From: Anderseniella sp039978075
Lineage (GTDB): Bacteria; Pseudomonadota; Alphaproteobacteria; Rhizobiales; Aestuariivirgaceae
DNA length: 64,000 bases
Assembly: GCA_039978075.1 (NCBI GenBank)
Contig: JBDWCA010000002.1
Span: 1,178,001-1,242,000, forward strand
Direction: 5' to 3'
The notes under the pieces were generated by a model that ran no database searches, had not been told where the DNA came from, and was given only the letters and a program-made list of their open reading frames with translations. Each line of letters opens with the position of its first letter. Position 1 is the first letter of the stretch. This document shows positions 49,021 through 58,202 of this stretch, in pieces. A program made the translations under genes and the position numbers.

Positions 49021-49950
49021 ATGAACGATACGCCCTCCAGTCATCACAGCCATGAGACGGAAGAAGATATCCGTAACAGGGACATCAAGATCTGGGTGAA
49101 CGGTGACATCGTGCACCGCGATGATGCCAGGGTGTCGGTCTATGATTCAGGCTTCATGCTGGGCGACGGCATGTGGGAAGGCATGCGCCTGTATGACGGC
49201 AAATGGGCCTTTTTTGACGAGCACATGGACCGGTTGTTCGGTAGCTGCAAGGCGGTCGGCATCGATGTCGGCATGGATCGGGAAGGCGTGCTGGATGCCC
49301 TGACGCGCACGGCTGAGGCCAACAACATGGTCACCGACGCCCACTGCCGCCTGATGGTGACGCGTGGCATCAAGGACAAGCCGTTTCAGCATCCCAGGCT
49401 GTCGCGGTCGGGTCCGACCATGGTCATCATTATCGAGCATTCCAGACCAAAACAGGAAGTCCAGGCTCACGGTCTGGCGCTGGTGACCGTACCGCAGGTG
49501 CGCGGAACACCAATGGCCCAGGATGCCAAGTACAATTCGCATTCCAAGCTGAACTGCGTGCTGGCCTGCCTGCAGGCCGAACGCGTCGGCGCTGATGAGG
49601 CCCTGATGCTGGATCCGCATGGCTTCGTGAACACCACCAATGCCTGTAATTTCTTCATTGTGCGTAAAGGTCAGGTGTGGACGTCAACCGGAGATTACTG
49701 CATGAACGGCGTGACCCGCCAAAACATCATAAACCTGTGCCGCGCCAACGATATCCCTGTATTTGAGCGCAACTATTCGTTGTTTGACACCTATTCCGCC
49801 GATGAGGCGTTTCTCACCGGCACATTCGGGGCCCAGACGCCTGTTGCCTCGCTGGATGGCGTGAAAATCGGTGATCGTGACGGCGCCGGTCCGGTGACGC
49901 AGCAGTTGCGGGGGCTTTACGCAGATCTTGTGAAGCAAAACGTGGGTTAA
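49021..49950 (+). CDS. Class IV PLP aminotransferase (branched-chain/D-amino acid type)
   Basis: The protein has 309 residues from the ATG at 49021 (GGGAAC upstream). Fold-type IV features include V-Y-D-S-G-F-M-L-G-D-G-M-W-E-G near 40-54 and the PLP lysine in N-S-H-S-K-L-N near 177-183. The family covers branched-chain aminotransferase, D-amino acid aminotransferase and aminodeoxychorismate lyase. Subtype-defining residues are not clear by eye. It converges on hutC with a 4-bp stop overlap and shares no obvious pathway with it. Confidence 0.85.
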   Translation: MNDTPSSHHSHETEEDIRNRDIKIWVNGDIVHRDDARVSVYDSGFMLGDGMWEGMRLYDGKWAFFDEHMDRLFGSCKAVGIDVGMDREGVLDALTRTAEANNMVTDAHCRLMVTRGIKDKPFQHPRLSRSGPTMVIIIEHSRPKQEVQAHGLALVTVPQVRGTPMAQDAKYNSHSKLNCVLACLQAERVGADEALMLDPHGFVNTTNACNFFIVRKGQVWTSTGDYCMNGVTRQNIINLCRANDIPVFERNYSLFDTYSADEAFLTGTFGAQTPVASLDGVKIGDRDGAGPVTQQLRGLYADLVKQNVG

Positions 49951-50648
49951 ACGACTGTTTTCATGGAGTATCCCGGTCCGTAGACCAGGCGCACCGCGGT
50001 AATTGCATCATCAACAACCCAGGTGCTGCGGTTGGCGACGAATACGGCGGCGTCCTGAGGGCAGCCGAGCAAGTGGCTTTCCGCCGCGGTTGCATTGCCG
50101 GCCGAGAACGTAAATTCACCGCGCGAAAGGGGCATATTGCGCACCAGCCATTCGTTTGCACTCAGTGTTGCAAGGTCGGCGTCGACAATCTTTGGTACAA
50201 CGGACAGATTGATCCAGCGTTCTTCATAGGCGAATGGCTTGGTATCGGCTCGATGCAGTGTCCATAAGCCAAGAAGCGGGGTGTCGGCTGCCAGGCCGTA
50301 TTGCTGTTGCAATACGGCGGACGGGGCCAGGCCCTTGCGGTCCAGTACGTCGAAGCTGTAAGTCTTGCCGCGTGCCTCCACATCCTTGCGGATAACCGGA
50401 ATCTCAACTGTCGCCTTGCGCACCGGGTTGAGGGCGACCCGGGTGCCTGCCTTGCGCTTTCGGTCCAGCAATCCGCTCTCCGCCAGGTCCCGTAACGCCC
50501 GGTTGACCGTGGCCCGCGCACAGCCGAACTCTTCTGCAAGTTCAACCTCGCCGGGGATCAGGTCTCCCGGTTGCCAGCGCCGGTCACTGATGCGACGCAT
50601 GACTTCCGATTTGATGCCTTGCCAGGAATTTGTATCCAAATCTGTCAC
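49947..50648 (-). CDS. hutC: Histidine utilization repressor HutC (GntR family, UTRA domain)
   Basis: The 233-residue protein has an N-terminal winged helix (W-Q-P-G-D-L-I-P-G-E-V-E-L-A near 25-38, C-A-R-A-T-V-N-R-A-L near 43-52) and a C-terminal UTRA ligand domain. HutC represses hut genes and is released by urocanate. The start is GTG, overlapping the hutF stop as GTGA. It is cotranscribed with hutF and divergent from hutIHU. Confidence 0.9.
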   Translation of the reverse strand: MTDLDTNSWQGIKSEVMRRISDRRWQPGDLIPGEVELAEEFGCARATVNRALRDLAESGLLDRKRKAGTRVALNPVRKATVEIPVIRKDVEARGKTYSFDVLDRKGLAPSAVLQQQYGLAADTPLLGLWTLHRADTKPFAYEERWINLSVVPKIVDADLATLSANEWLVRNMPLSRGEFTFSAGNATAAESHLLGCPQDAAVFVANRSTWVVDDAITAVRLVYGPGYSMKTVV

Positions 50649-52009
50649 AATGTATTATCTAGAGATTTGATTGTATCCAAATATCGCTGTATGATACGTC
50701 CTCTAGCCATGTGATTGCCTTCGTGAACACAGTATCGACCCGCTGCCCATGTATCTGAAACAAGACCGTTACCGCCAGCAAAGATGAAGCTGTCGAGCAA
50801 TGCATCGCCGGAACGCCCGGCAAGGTTCGGGTGGCCGGCATCAAGCGACACAAGATCTGCCAGTCCTCCCGGCGCGATTGATCCGGAATTGCGCCCGGCT
50901 GCCTGGGCACCGCCCGCGCAGACGCCGTCATACAGTATCCGACCGGTGGACTTGTCCGGCGTGGCCAGCATGGCCCGGCCCTTGTCGCGCAGGCGTTGCG
51001 AGTATTCCAGCGTACGCAATTCTTCGGCCAGCGAAATACGGATGTTGGAATCCGAACCAACGCCAAAGCGCCCGCCGGCATCGACATAACGCACGCCATC
51101 GAAAATGCCATCTCCAAGGCTGGACTCGGTGATTGGACACAATCCCGCAACCGCACCGGTCGCTGCCAGTCCGATGGTTTCTTCCGGTGTCATCTGAGTG
51201 CAATGGATCAGGCACCAGCGTTCATCAACCTTGTGGTGGGATAACAGCCAGTCGACCGGGCGCTGGCCCCAGGCAGCCTCGACCTCCTCAACCTCGGCCA
51301 CCTGTTCGGCAAGGTGCATGTGGATCGGTGTGTCTGTTGCCAGCCAGTTGGCGGATTTCAGTCCCTCCCGACTGACCGCACGCAGGGAATGCGGCGCCAC
51401 GCCGACAATCGTGTCGTCAGGCAGTGCGGTGGCGGCCTTGGCTGCGGCCTGTTGAAGTCTGGCGTATTGTTCCGGGGTATTGCCGAAGCGTTTCTGACCG
51501 GCTCCCAGGGCGCGCCCGTCACAGCCGCCGTGTTCATACAGCACCGGCAGCAATGTCAGGCCGATGCCAGTCTCCGATGCAGCAGCGCAAACCCGGTGGG
51601 AAAGCTCGGCGACATCATCGTAAGGCGTACCGTCAGGCTGGTGGTGCAGATAGTGGAACTCGGCGACCGCTGCATAGCCTGCCTCGAGCATTTCCATCTG
51701 CACAAACGCCGTGATGGCTTCGATGTGATCCGGGGTCAACTGGTCGAGAAACCGGTACATCAACTGCCGCCAGGTCCAGAAACTGTCTGACGGGTCGGGT
51801 CCGCGTGCTTCGGTCAGGCCGGCCATGGCGCGCTGGAAGGCATGTGAGTGCAGGTTCACCGGTGCCGGCAGCAATATGCCGGTGCGATGTCCCGCCGGAC
51901 CAGAGTCTGCCTTTACCGATGCGATGGTCCCGGTATTGTCGATGGTTACCAGAACATGGTTCTGCCATCCGTCGGCGGTGAGTGCGGTTTCAGCCCAGAC
52001 TTGCTGCAT
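50645..52009 (-). CDS. hutF: Formimidoylglutamate deiminase HutF
   Basis: The 454-residue amidohydrolase has metal ligands in N-L-H-S-H-A-F near 52-58, a later histidine in M-H-L-A-E-Q and I-H-C-T-Q, and Asp in G-S-D-S-N near 317-321. HutF deiminates N-formimidoyl-L-glutamate to N-formylglutamate, so the cell uses the five-step histidine pathway. HutG (formylglutamate amidohydrolase), the expected next enzyme, is not in the window. Confidence 0.94.
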   Translation of the reverse strand: MQQVWAETALTADGWQNHVLVTIDNTGTIASVKADSGPAGHRTGILLPAPVNLHSHAFQRAMAGLTEARGPDPSDSFWTWRQLMYRFLDQLTPDHIEAITAFVQMEMLEAGYAAVAEFHYLHHQPDGTPYDDVAELSHRVCAAASETGIGLTLLPVLYEHGGCDGRALGAGQKRFGNTPEQYARLQQAAAKAATALPDDTIVGVAPHSLRAVSREGLKSANWLATDTPIHMHLAEQVAEVEEVEAAWGQRPVDWLLSHHKVDERWCLIHCTQMTPEETIGLAATGAVAGLCPITESSLGDGIFDGVRYVDAGGRFGVGSDSNIRISLAEELRTLEYSQRLRDKGRAMLATPDKSTGRILYDGVCAGGAQAAGRNSGSIAPGGLADLVSLDAGHPNLAGRSGDALLDSFIFAGGNGLVSDTWAAGRYCVHEGNHMARGRIIQRYLDTIKSLDNTL

Positions 52010-52031
52010 GGATAAGTTTCCGGCATTGACT

Positions 52032-52054
52032 CATAATATGTCTGCACATAATAT
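52032..52054. promoter_or_regulatory. Candidate HutC operator between hutF and hutI
   Basis: CATAATAT occurs at 52032-52039 and 52047-52054, and TATGT/ACATA form an inverted pair around CTGC in between. The site is centred in the 77-bp divergent gap, where HutC would control both units. The assignment is by position. Confidence 0.45.
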
Positions 52055-52086
52055 CAAAATTGCTGCAACATTCAAGGGTGCCCGGC

Positions 52087-53301
52087 GTGTCATCTCCCCA
52101 AAAGCTACTGACAAACCTCGATCTGGCAAGCATGGCGGCCGGATCCGGTGCATATGGCCTTGTTGAGAGTGCAGCAATCGCTATGGACGAAGGTCAGATA
52201 GTCTGGTGCGGAGGTCATGACAGTGTTCCGTCGCGATATACAGGCTGGCAGCAGGAAGACCTTGCCGGGCGTTTGGTGACGCCTGCTCTGATCGACTGCC
52301 ACACCCACATCGTGTTTGGCGGCAACCGGGCGCGTGAATTTGAAATGCGGCTTGAAGGGGCGACATATGAAGAAGTTGCCCGCGCCGGCGGCGGTATAGT
52401 TTCCACGGTGTCCGCAACCCGCTCGGCAAGCGAGCGGGAACTGCTGAATTCTGCCCTGCCTCGGGTTGATGCGCTGCTGGCGGAAGGGGTGTCGGTGATT
52501 GAGGTCAAGTCCGGCTATGGGTTGGACACTGAAACTGAATTGACCATGTTGCGGGTGGCGCGTGCCATAGGGCAACATAGACCGGTGCGAGTGAAGACGT
52601 CTTTTCTCGGTGCCCACGCGGTACCTGCGGAATTCAAGGGCAGGGCCGATGCCTATATCGATGATGTGTGCATTCCGGCGCTTGAAAAAGCCCATGCTGA
52701 AGGTCTGGTCGATGCCGTCGACGGGTTCTGTGAGGGTATCGCTTTTATGTCTGCACAAATAGAGCGAGTATTTGAAAAAGCTGACGAATTGGGTTTGCCT
52801 GTAAAGCTTCATGCCGAGCAGTTATCCAATCTCGGCGGTGCAAAGCTCGCGGCGCGCCGTGGCGCGCTGTCTGCGGACCATCTGGAATATCTTGATGAAG
52901 ATGGCGTAAAGGCCATGGCCGATGCCGGCACGGTTGCTGTTATCCTGCCTGGTGCTTTCTACACGCTGCGCGAAACCCAGGCGCCACCGATTGAGCTGTT
53001 TCGCAAGCACAAGGTTGCCATGGCGGTTGCAACCGACTGCAACCCAGGCTCGTCACCCATGACATCACTGTTGCTGACCATGAACATGGCGTGCACCCTG
53101 TTTCGCATGACCCCCGAAGAAGCACTGGCAGGTGCCACCCGTAATGCAGCCGGGGCACTTGGCCTGTCAGATACCGGCACTGTGGAAGCAGGTAAACGCG
53201 CTGACCTCGCGGTGTGGAACGTCGAGCATCCAGCGGAACTTGCCTATCGCATTGGTTTCAACCCACTGCACAGCCGGATATTTGCAGGAGTTGCGCAATG
53301 A
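52087..53301 (+). CDS. hutI: Imidazolonepropionase HutI
   Basis: The protein has about 404 residues from the GTG at 52087 (AAGGGTG 7 bp upstream). Metal-binding D-C-H-T-H-I-V-F-G-G-N-R lies near 71-82, F-L-G-A-H-A-V-P near 175-182, and K-L-H-A-E-Q-L-S and A-T-D-C-N-P-G-S-S-P further on. It hydrolyses 4-imidazolone-5-propionate to N-formimidoylglutamate. Its stop overlaps the hutH ATG by 4 bp. Confidence 0.94.
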   Translation: MSSPQKLLTNLDLASMAAGSGAYGLVESAAIAMDEGQIVWCGGHDSVPSRYTGWQQEDLAGRLVTPALIDCHTHIVFGGNRAREFEMRLEGATYEEVARAGGGIVSTVSATRSASERELLNSALPRVDALLAEGVSVIEVKSGYGLDTETELTMLRVARAIGQHRPVRVKTSFLGAHAVPAEFKGRADAYIDDVCIPALEKAHAEGLVDAVDGFCEGIAFMSAQIERVFEKADELGLPVKLHAEQLSNLGGAKLAARRGALSADHLEYLDEDGVKAMADAGTVAVILPGAFYTLRETQAPPIELFRKHKVAMAVATDCNPGSSPMTSLLLTMNMACTLFRMTPEEALAGATRNAAGALGLSDTGTVEAGKRADLAVWNVEHPAELAYRIGFNPLHSRIFAGVAQ

Positions 53302-54839
53302 CCCAGCTTACCTTGCAGCCGGGAAACACCAGCCTGCGGGAGTTGCAGATCCTGTATCGGTCGGGCGCTTCGGCGGTACTGGATGGCAATGCCCGCGTCG
53401 GTGTGGATGCCGCTGCTGCACAAGTCGCCCGCGCCGCGCAGGGCACCGCGGCGGTGTATGGCGTCAATACCGGTTTCGGCAAGTTGGCCTCGGTGAAAAT
53501 CAACCCGCAGGATACAGAAACCCTGCAGCGCAACCTGATATTGTCGCACTGCTCCGGTGTTGGCGATGCCATTCCGACCGCAATTGCCCGGCTGATGATG
53601 GCCTTGAAACTGCTGTCGCTGGGGCGTGGAGCCTCCGGTGTGCGCTGGCTGGTGATCGAGCAGATACAGGACATGCTGGCCAAAGGCGTTACCCCGGTAG
53701 TCCCCGCACAAGGTTCGGTCGGGGCTTCCGGAGACCTGGCGCCACTCGCCCATATGGCGGCTGCGATGCTGGGTGAGGGGCAGGCCGAACTTGATGGCAC
53801 AATACTGCCTGCCGCCGAAGCGCTGAGCAAAGCTGGTCTCAAACCGATCGTGCTTGGCGCCAAGGAAGGCCTGGCGCTGATAAACGGCACACAGTTTTCA
53901 ACTGCGTTTGCGCTGGCGGGATATTTCGACGCCCAGCGCAATGCGGAGGCCGCCATTGTGGCCTCGGCGCTCAGCACTGATGCCGTCATGGGCTCAACCG
54001 CGCCGTTGCAGCCGGAAATCCACGCGCTTCGCGGCCATCGCGGCCAGATCGATGTGGCAGCTGCCATTCGTGACCTGATGCAAGGCTCCGAAATTCGCGA
54101 AAGTCATCGTGACGGTGATACCCGCGTGCAGGACCCGTACTGTATTCGCTGCCAGCCACAGGTGACCGGCGCGGCTATTGACCTTTTGCGCCAGGCGGGA
54201 CGAACCCTCGAAATCGAGGCAAACGCCGTCACCGACAACCCGCTGGTGCTGGCAGACGCCGGCCTGATTGTGTCAGGCGGCAATTTCCACGCAGAGCCCG
54301 TGGCCTTCGCCGCCGATCAGATGGCGCTGGCCATTGCAGAAATAGGTTCTATTTCGCAACGCCGCACTGCCGTTATGGTCGACCCGACCCTGAGCTTCGA
54401 TCTGCCGCCGTTCCTGACCCCTGATCCGGGGTTGAACTCCGGCTATATGATTGCCGAGGTCACCACGGCGGCCCTGATGAGTGAAAACAAGCACCTCGCC
54501 ACCCCGTGTTCAACCGACTCCACGCCCACAAGCGCCAACCAGGAAGATCACGTGTCCATGGCAGCACACGGTGCCCGCCGCCTTGTGCAGATGAATGCAA
54601 ATCTGTCGAACATCGTCGGCGTCGAGTTGCTGTGCGCCGCGCAGGGTGTGGAGTGCCGGGCGCCTTTGAAGACGAGTAACAAGCTGCAGACCGTGCTGGC
54701 CCGATTGCGCGAGGACGTGCCGTCGCTGGGCAATGACCGCTACATGGCACCGGAACTGAAACTGGCAGCCGGCCTGGTGGCTGGCGGTGACATTTCAGGC
54801 GTTGCCGACAGCGAACAACTGATTGACTGGAAGGATTGA
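53298..54839 (+). CDS. hutH: Histidine ammonia-lyase HutH
   Basis: The 513-residue enzyme has the self-forming MIO cofactor triad Ala143-Ser144-Gly145 in G-S-V-G-A-S-G-D-L-A-P-L, and Y-G-V-N-T-G-F-G at 54-61. It converts histidine to urocanate and ammonia. It is coupled to hutI by ATGA and followed 4 bp later by hutU. Confidence 0.96.
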   Translation: MTQLTLQPGNTSLRELQILYRSGASAVLDGNARVGVDAAAAQVARAAQGTAAVYGVNTGFGKLASVKINPQDTETLQRNLILSHCSGVGDAIPTAIARLMMALKLLSLGRGASGVRWLVIEQIQDMLAKGVTPVVPAQGSVGASGDLAPLAHMAAAMLGEGQAELDGTILPAAEALSKAGLKPIVLGAKEGLALINGTQFSTAFALAGYFDAQRNAEAAIVASALSTDAVMGSTAPLQPEIHALRGHRGQIDVAAAIRDLMQGSEIRESHRDGDTRVQDPYCIRCQPQVTGAAIDLLRQAGRTLEIEANAVTDNPLVLADAGLIVSGGNFHAEPVAFAADQMALAIAEIGSISQRRTAVMVDPTLSFDLPPFLTPDPGLNSGYMIAEVTTAALMSENKHLATPCSTDSTPTSANQEDHVSMAAHGARRLVQMNANLSNIVGVELLCAAQGVECRAPLKTSNKLQTVLARLREDVPSLGNDRYMAPELKLAAGLVAGGDISGVADSEQLIDWKD

Positions 54840-54843
54840 CACC

Positions 54844-56520
54844 ATGACCATCAACCCGCGCCACAATCTGCGTGATGTGTATCCCGACACGGGCACCGAC
54901 ATCACCGCCAAGTCCTGGCTCACTGAAGCTCCGATGCGGATGCTGATGAACAATCTGCACCCGGATGTGGCGGAAAACCCACATGAACTGGTAGTCTATG
55001 GCGGTATCGGCCGCGCGACACGCACATGGGCTGACTTCGACCGCATCGTAGCATCCCTGAAAACCCTGGAAGACGATGAAACCCTGCTGGTGCAGTCCGG
55101 CAAGCCGGTGGGCGTGTTCAAGACCCATACTGATGCCCCACGGGTGCTGATCGCCAATTCCAACCTGGTACCGGAATGGGCCAACTGGAAGCATTTCAAC
55201 GAACTCGACCGCAAGGGCCTGATGATGTACGGCCAGATGACGGCAGGCTCGTGGATCTATATCGGCACGCAGGGCATCGTACAGGGAACCTACGAGACGT
55301 TTGCCGAAGCCGGGCGCCAGCATTATGACGGCAATCTGACCGGCAAGTGGATCCTGACCGGCGGCCTTGGCGGCATGGGCGGCGCACAGCCGCTGGCCGC
55401 TGTCATGGCAGGGGCCTGTTGCCTGGCGGTGGAGTGTGACGAGACCCGCATCGATTTCCGCCAGCGCACCAGATATGTCGATGAAAAGGCACAGACCTTG
55501 GACGAGGCACTTGAGATGATCGAGCGCTGGACCAAGGCCGGAGAGGCAAAATCAGTCGGCCTCGTCGGCAATGCAGCAGACGTGTTTCCCGAACTGGTGG
55601 CGCGTGGCGTGAAACCGGATATCGTAACCGACCAGACCTCGGCCCATGACCCGATCAATGGCTACCTGCCGCAGGGCTGGACCATGGCTGAGTGGCGTGA
55701 CAGGCGTGAAAGTGACCCGGCAGCGGTTGAAAAGGCTGCGCGTGCATCCATGAAGGTGCATGTGGCAGCCATGGTGGATTTCTGGAATGCCGGTGTCCCG
55801 ACGCTTGATTACGGCAATAACATCCGCCAGGTGGCCAAGGACGAGGGCCTTGAAAACGCCTTCGCCTTTCCCGGTTTCGTGCCAGCCTACATAAGGCCGT
55901 TGTTCTGCAAGGGTATCGGGCCGTTCAGATGGTGTGCACTGTCCGGCGATCCCGAAGACATTTACAAGACTGATGCCAAGGTCAAGGAATTGATCCCGGA
56001 TGATGAGCACCTGCACAACTGGCTCGACATGGCGCGTGAGCGCATTGCGTTCCAGGGCCTGCCTGCCCGCATCTGCTGGGTTGGCCTGGGGCAGCGTCAT
56101 CGGCTCGGGCTGGCATTCAACGAAATGGTCAAGTCGGGCGAACTGAAAGCACCGGTAGTCATCGGGCGCGATCATCTGGATTCAGGGTCCGTCGCTTCGC
56201 CAAACCGCGAAACCGAAGCCATGAAGGATGGCTCCGATGCGGTCTCCGACTGGCCGCTGCTCAATGCGCTGCTCAATTGCGCATCGGGGGCCACCTGGGT
56301 GTCGCTGCATCATGGCGGCGGTGTCGGCATGGGGTATTCGCAGCATTCCGGCATGGTGATCTGTTGTGACGGATCCGATGATGCGGCAAGGCGCATTGGC
56401 CGCGTATTATGGAACGACCCGGCCACTGGCGTTATGCGCCATGCCGATGCAGGCTATGAGACCGCAATCGAGTGTGCTCGCGAGCACGAACTGAACCTGC
56501 CGGGAATTTTGGATAAGTGA
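54844..56520 (+). CDS. hutU: Urocanate hydratase HutU
   Basis: The 558-residue protein has the NAD-binding segment G-G-L-G-G-M-G-G-A-Q-P-L near 178-189, the family cysteine region R-W-C-A-L-S-G-D-P-E-D near 368-378, and V-G-L-G-Q-R-H-R-L-G later. It uses tightly bound NAD+ to hydrate urocanate to imidazolonepropionate. The following TRAP binding-protein gene starts 22 bp after its stop, so it is likely on the same transcript. Confidence 0.96.
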   Translation: MTINPRHNLRDVYPDTGTDITAKSWLTEAPMRMLMNNLHPDVAENPHELVVYGGIGRATRTWADFDRIVASLKTLEDDETLLVQSGKPVGVFKTHTDAPRVLIANSNLVPEWANWKHFNELDRKGLMMYGQMTAGSWIYIGTQGIVQGTYETFAEAGRQHYDGNLTGKWILTGGLGGMGGAQPLAAVMAGACCLAVECDETRIDFRQRTRYVDEKAQTLDEALEMIERWTKAGEAKSVGLVGNAADVFPELVARGVKPDIVTDQTSAHDPINGYLPQGWTMAEWRDRRESDPAAVEKAARASMKVHVAAMVDFWNAGVPTLDYGNNIRQVAKDEGLENAFAFPGFVPAYIRPLFCKGIGPFRWCALSGDPEDIYKTDAKVKELIPDDEHLHNWLDMARERIAFQGLPARICWVGLGQRHRLGLAFNEMVKSGELKAPVVIGRDHLDSGSVASPNRETEAMKDGSDAVSDWPLLNALLNCASGATWVSLHHGGGVGMGYSQHSGMVICCDGSDDAARRIGRVLWNDPATGVMRHADAGYETAIECAREHELNLPGILDK

Positions 56521-56542
56521 GTTGAAAAAGAGGAGAACCAAA

Positions 56543-57637
56543 ATGCAAAGACGTGACTTCATCAAGAAGGGTGCCGTAGGGGCTGTGGCGACCGCCGCAC
56601 TTGCTACACCGGCCATTGCCCAGGACAAGCGCAAATGGAAGATGGTGACCGCATGGCCGAAAAACCTGCCTGGACCCGGCGTTGCGGCCCAGATGCTGGC
56701 TGACCGCATTACCGCTGCGTCCGGTGGACGTATTGAAGTAGAGCTATACGCCGCCGGTGAACTGGTGCCCGGACGTGGCGTGTTCGACGCCGTGTCTGAA
56801 GGAACCGCCGAGCTTTATCATGCCGTACCGGCCTATTGGGGCTCGAAATCCAAGGGTATTCTGCTGTTCGGATCGCAACCGTTCGGCCTCAGGGCGGATG
56901 AACAGGTGGGTTGGCTCAACCATGGTGGCGGCCAGGCGCTGTACGATGAAATGTATGCCCGCTTCAATCTGAAGCCTTTCCTGTGCGGTAACTCCGGTCC
57001 GCAGTGGGCAGGCTGGTTCCGCACTGAAATCAAGTCGGTTGATGATCTCAAAGGCCTTCGCTACCGCACCACCGGTCTGGCGTCGGAGATGTGTTCCAAG
57101 CTCGGCATGGCGGTGCAGGCCATGGGCGGGCGTGACATGTTCCAGGCGCTGCAGTCCGGCACCATCGATGCCGGCGAATTCATCGGCCCGTGGACGGATT
57201 CGGCTCTCGGCTTCTACCAGATTTCCAAGAACTATTACTGGCCGGGTGTCGGTGAACCGTCATCGGCGGAAGAGTGCGGGTTCAACAAGAATGCTTTTGA
57301 TGACTTGCCGGATGATCTCAAGCAGGCTGTCAGTTTTGCCTGTGAATCGCTCTACAATCCAGTGTGGACCGAATACACCACCAAGCATGCAAAAGCCCTG
57401 AAGCAGATGGTGGCCGAGCACGGTGTTCAGGTGAAGATGCTGCCGGAAGACGTCATCAAGGCGATGGGCAATGCAGCAGGTGAGGTGATCGATGACTTGC
57501 GCAATGATGAGGACGAACTGGTCAAGAAAATCACCGAGAGCTTCCTCGCCTATCGCACGTCCATCTCCGACTACATGGTCTATGCCGATAATGGCCAGAT
57601 GAATGCCCGCGCCCTGGATTACAAGTACGGCGGGTGA
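56543..57637 (+). CDS. TRAP transporter substrate-binding protein, TakP type, Tat-exported
   Basis: The 364-residue protein has a twin-arginine start Q-R-R-D-F-I-K-K-G and an A-T-P-A-I-A-Q cleavage region near residue 28. The sequence W-K-M-V-T-A-W-P-K-N-L-P-G-P-G opening the mature part is typical of TakP-like (keto-acid/mannitol-type) TRAP receptors. AGGAG precedes the ATG. Being in line with hutIHU, it probably serves uptake of histidine, urocanate or a breakdown product (inference). Confidence 0.9.
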   Translation: MQRRDFIKKGAVGAVATAALATPAIAQDKRKWKMVTAWPKNLPGPGVAAQMLADRITAASGGRIEVELYAAGELVPGRGVFDAVSEGTAELYHAVPAYWGSKSKGILLFGSQPFGLRADEQVGWLNHGGGQALYDEMYARFNLKPFLCGNSGPQWAGWFRTEIKSVDDLKGLRYRTTGLASEMCSKLGMAVQAMGGRDMFQALQSGTIDAGEFIGPWTDSALGFYQISKNYYWPGVGEPSSAEECGFNKNAFDDLPDDLKQAVSFACESLYNPVWTEYTTKHAKALKQMVAEHGVQVKMLPEDVIKAMGNAAGEVIDDLRNDEDELVKKITESFLAYRTSISDYMVYADNGQMNARALDYKYGG

Positions 57638-57649
57638 TGACACTATCTG

Positions 57650-57676
57650 CGGCCGGTTCTGTCTCGGGACCGGCCG
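57650..57676 (+). promoter_or_regulatory. Intercistronic hairpin after the TRAP binding-protein gene
   Basis: CGGCCGGT (57650-57657) pairs with ACCGGCCG (57669-57676), located between the binding-protein and small-permease genes. It is comparable to the hairpins after dctP at 34440-34499 and may set the subunit ratio. Confidence 0.5.
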
Positions 57677-57698
57677 TAGCCTTTGAGGGCGTTGTTTC

Positions 57699-58202
57699 AT
57701 GATGAGGGACTGGGCTGAGCGGCTCGATGCGGTCAATCGCTGGTGCGGGCTGACGGTGCGCTGGCTGGCACTGGCGATGGTGTTGTTGCAGTTCGCCATC
57801 GTGGTGATGCGCTATCTGTTCGGCGTCTCATTCGTGTTTCTGGGCGAAGGGGTTTTGTACATGCACGCGGCATTGTTCATGCTGGGTGCCGGATATACGC
57901 TGCTGGTGGACGAGCATGTTCGTGTGGACATTTTCTACAGCCGTCGCGATGAGAAGGGCCGCGCCCGTGTCAATGCCGCCGGTGCCCTGTTGCTGCTGAT
58001 CCCGGCGCTTGTCCTCATCTTGTGGGTGAGCTGGCCCTATGTGCGCAACTCCGCGGTCATTCTGGAAGGCGCCATTTCGGTTGGCGGCATTCCGGCCTCT
58101 TTTCTGCTCAAGGGCCTGATCCCGGCATTTTCCCTGCTGCTGCTGATCCAGGCTATCGCGTGTCTGTTGCGTGACCTGGCCCGGCTGGAGCGCCGCAAAT
58201 GA
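57699..58202 (+). CDS. TRAP transporter small permease (DctQ type)
   Basis: The 167-residue protein has four hydrophobic helices and the small-subunit pattern F-L-G-E-G-V-L-Y-M-H-A near 48-58 and D-E-H-V-R-V-D-I-F-Y near 71-80. It overlaps the large permease gene by 4 bp (ATGA). The second codon is also ATG, so the start may shift by one. Confidence 0.9.
   Translation: MMRDWAERLDAVNRWCGLTVRWLALAMVLLQFAIVVMRYLFGVSFVFLGEGVLYMHAALFMLGAGYTLLVDEHVRVDIFYSRRDEKGRARVNAAGALLLLIPALVLILWVSWPYVRNSAVILEGAISVGGIPASFLLKGLIPAFSLLLLIQAIACLLRDLARLERRK

Noticed and set aside
53258..54067. 269-codon minus-strand frame opposite hutH
   Set aside because: It is a shadow of hutH in serine/alanine-rich antisense composition, with no family resemblance.
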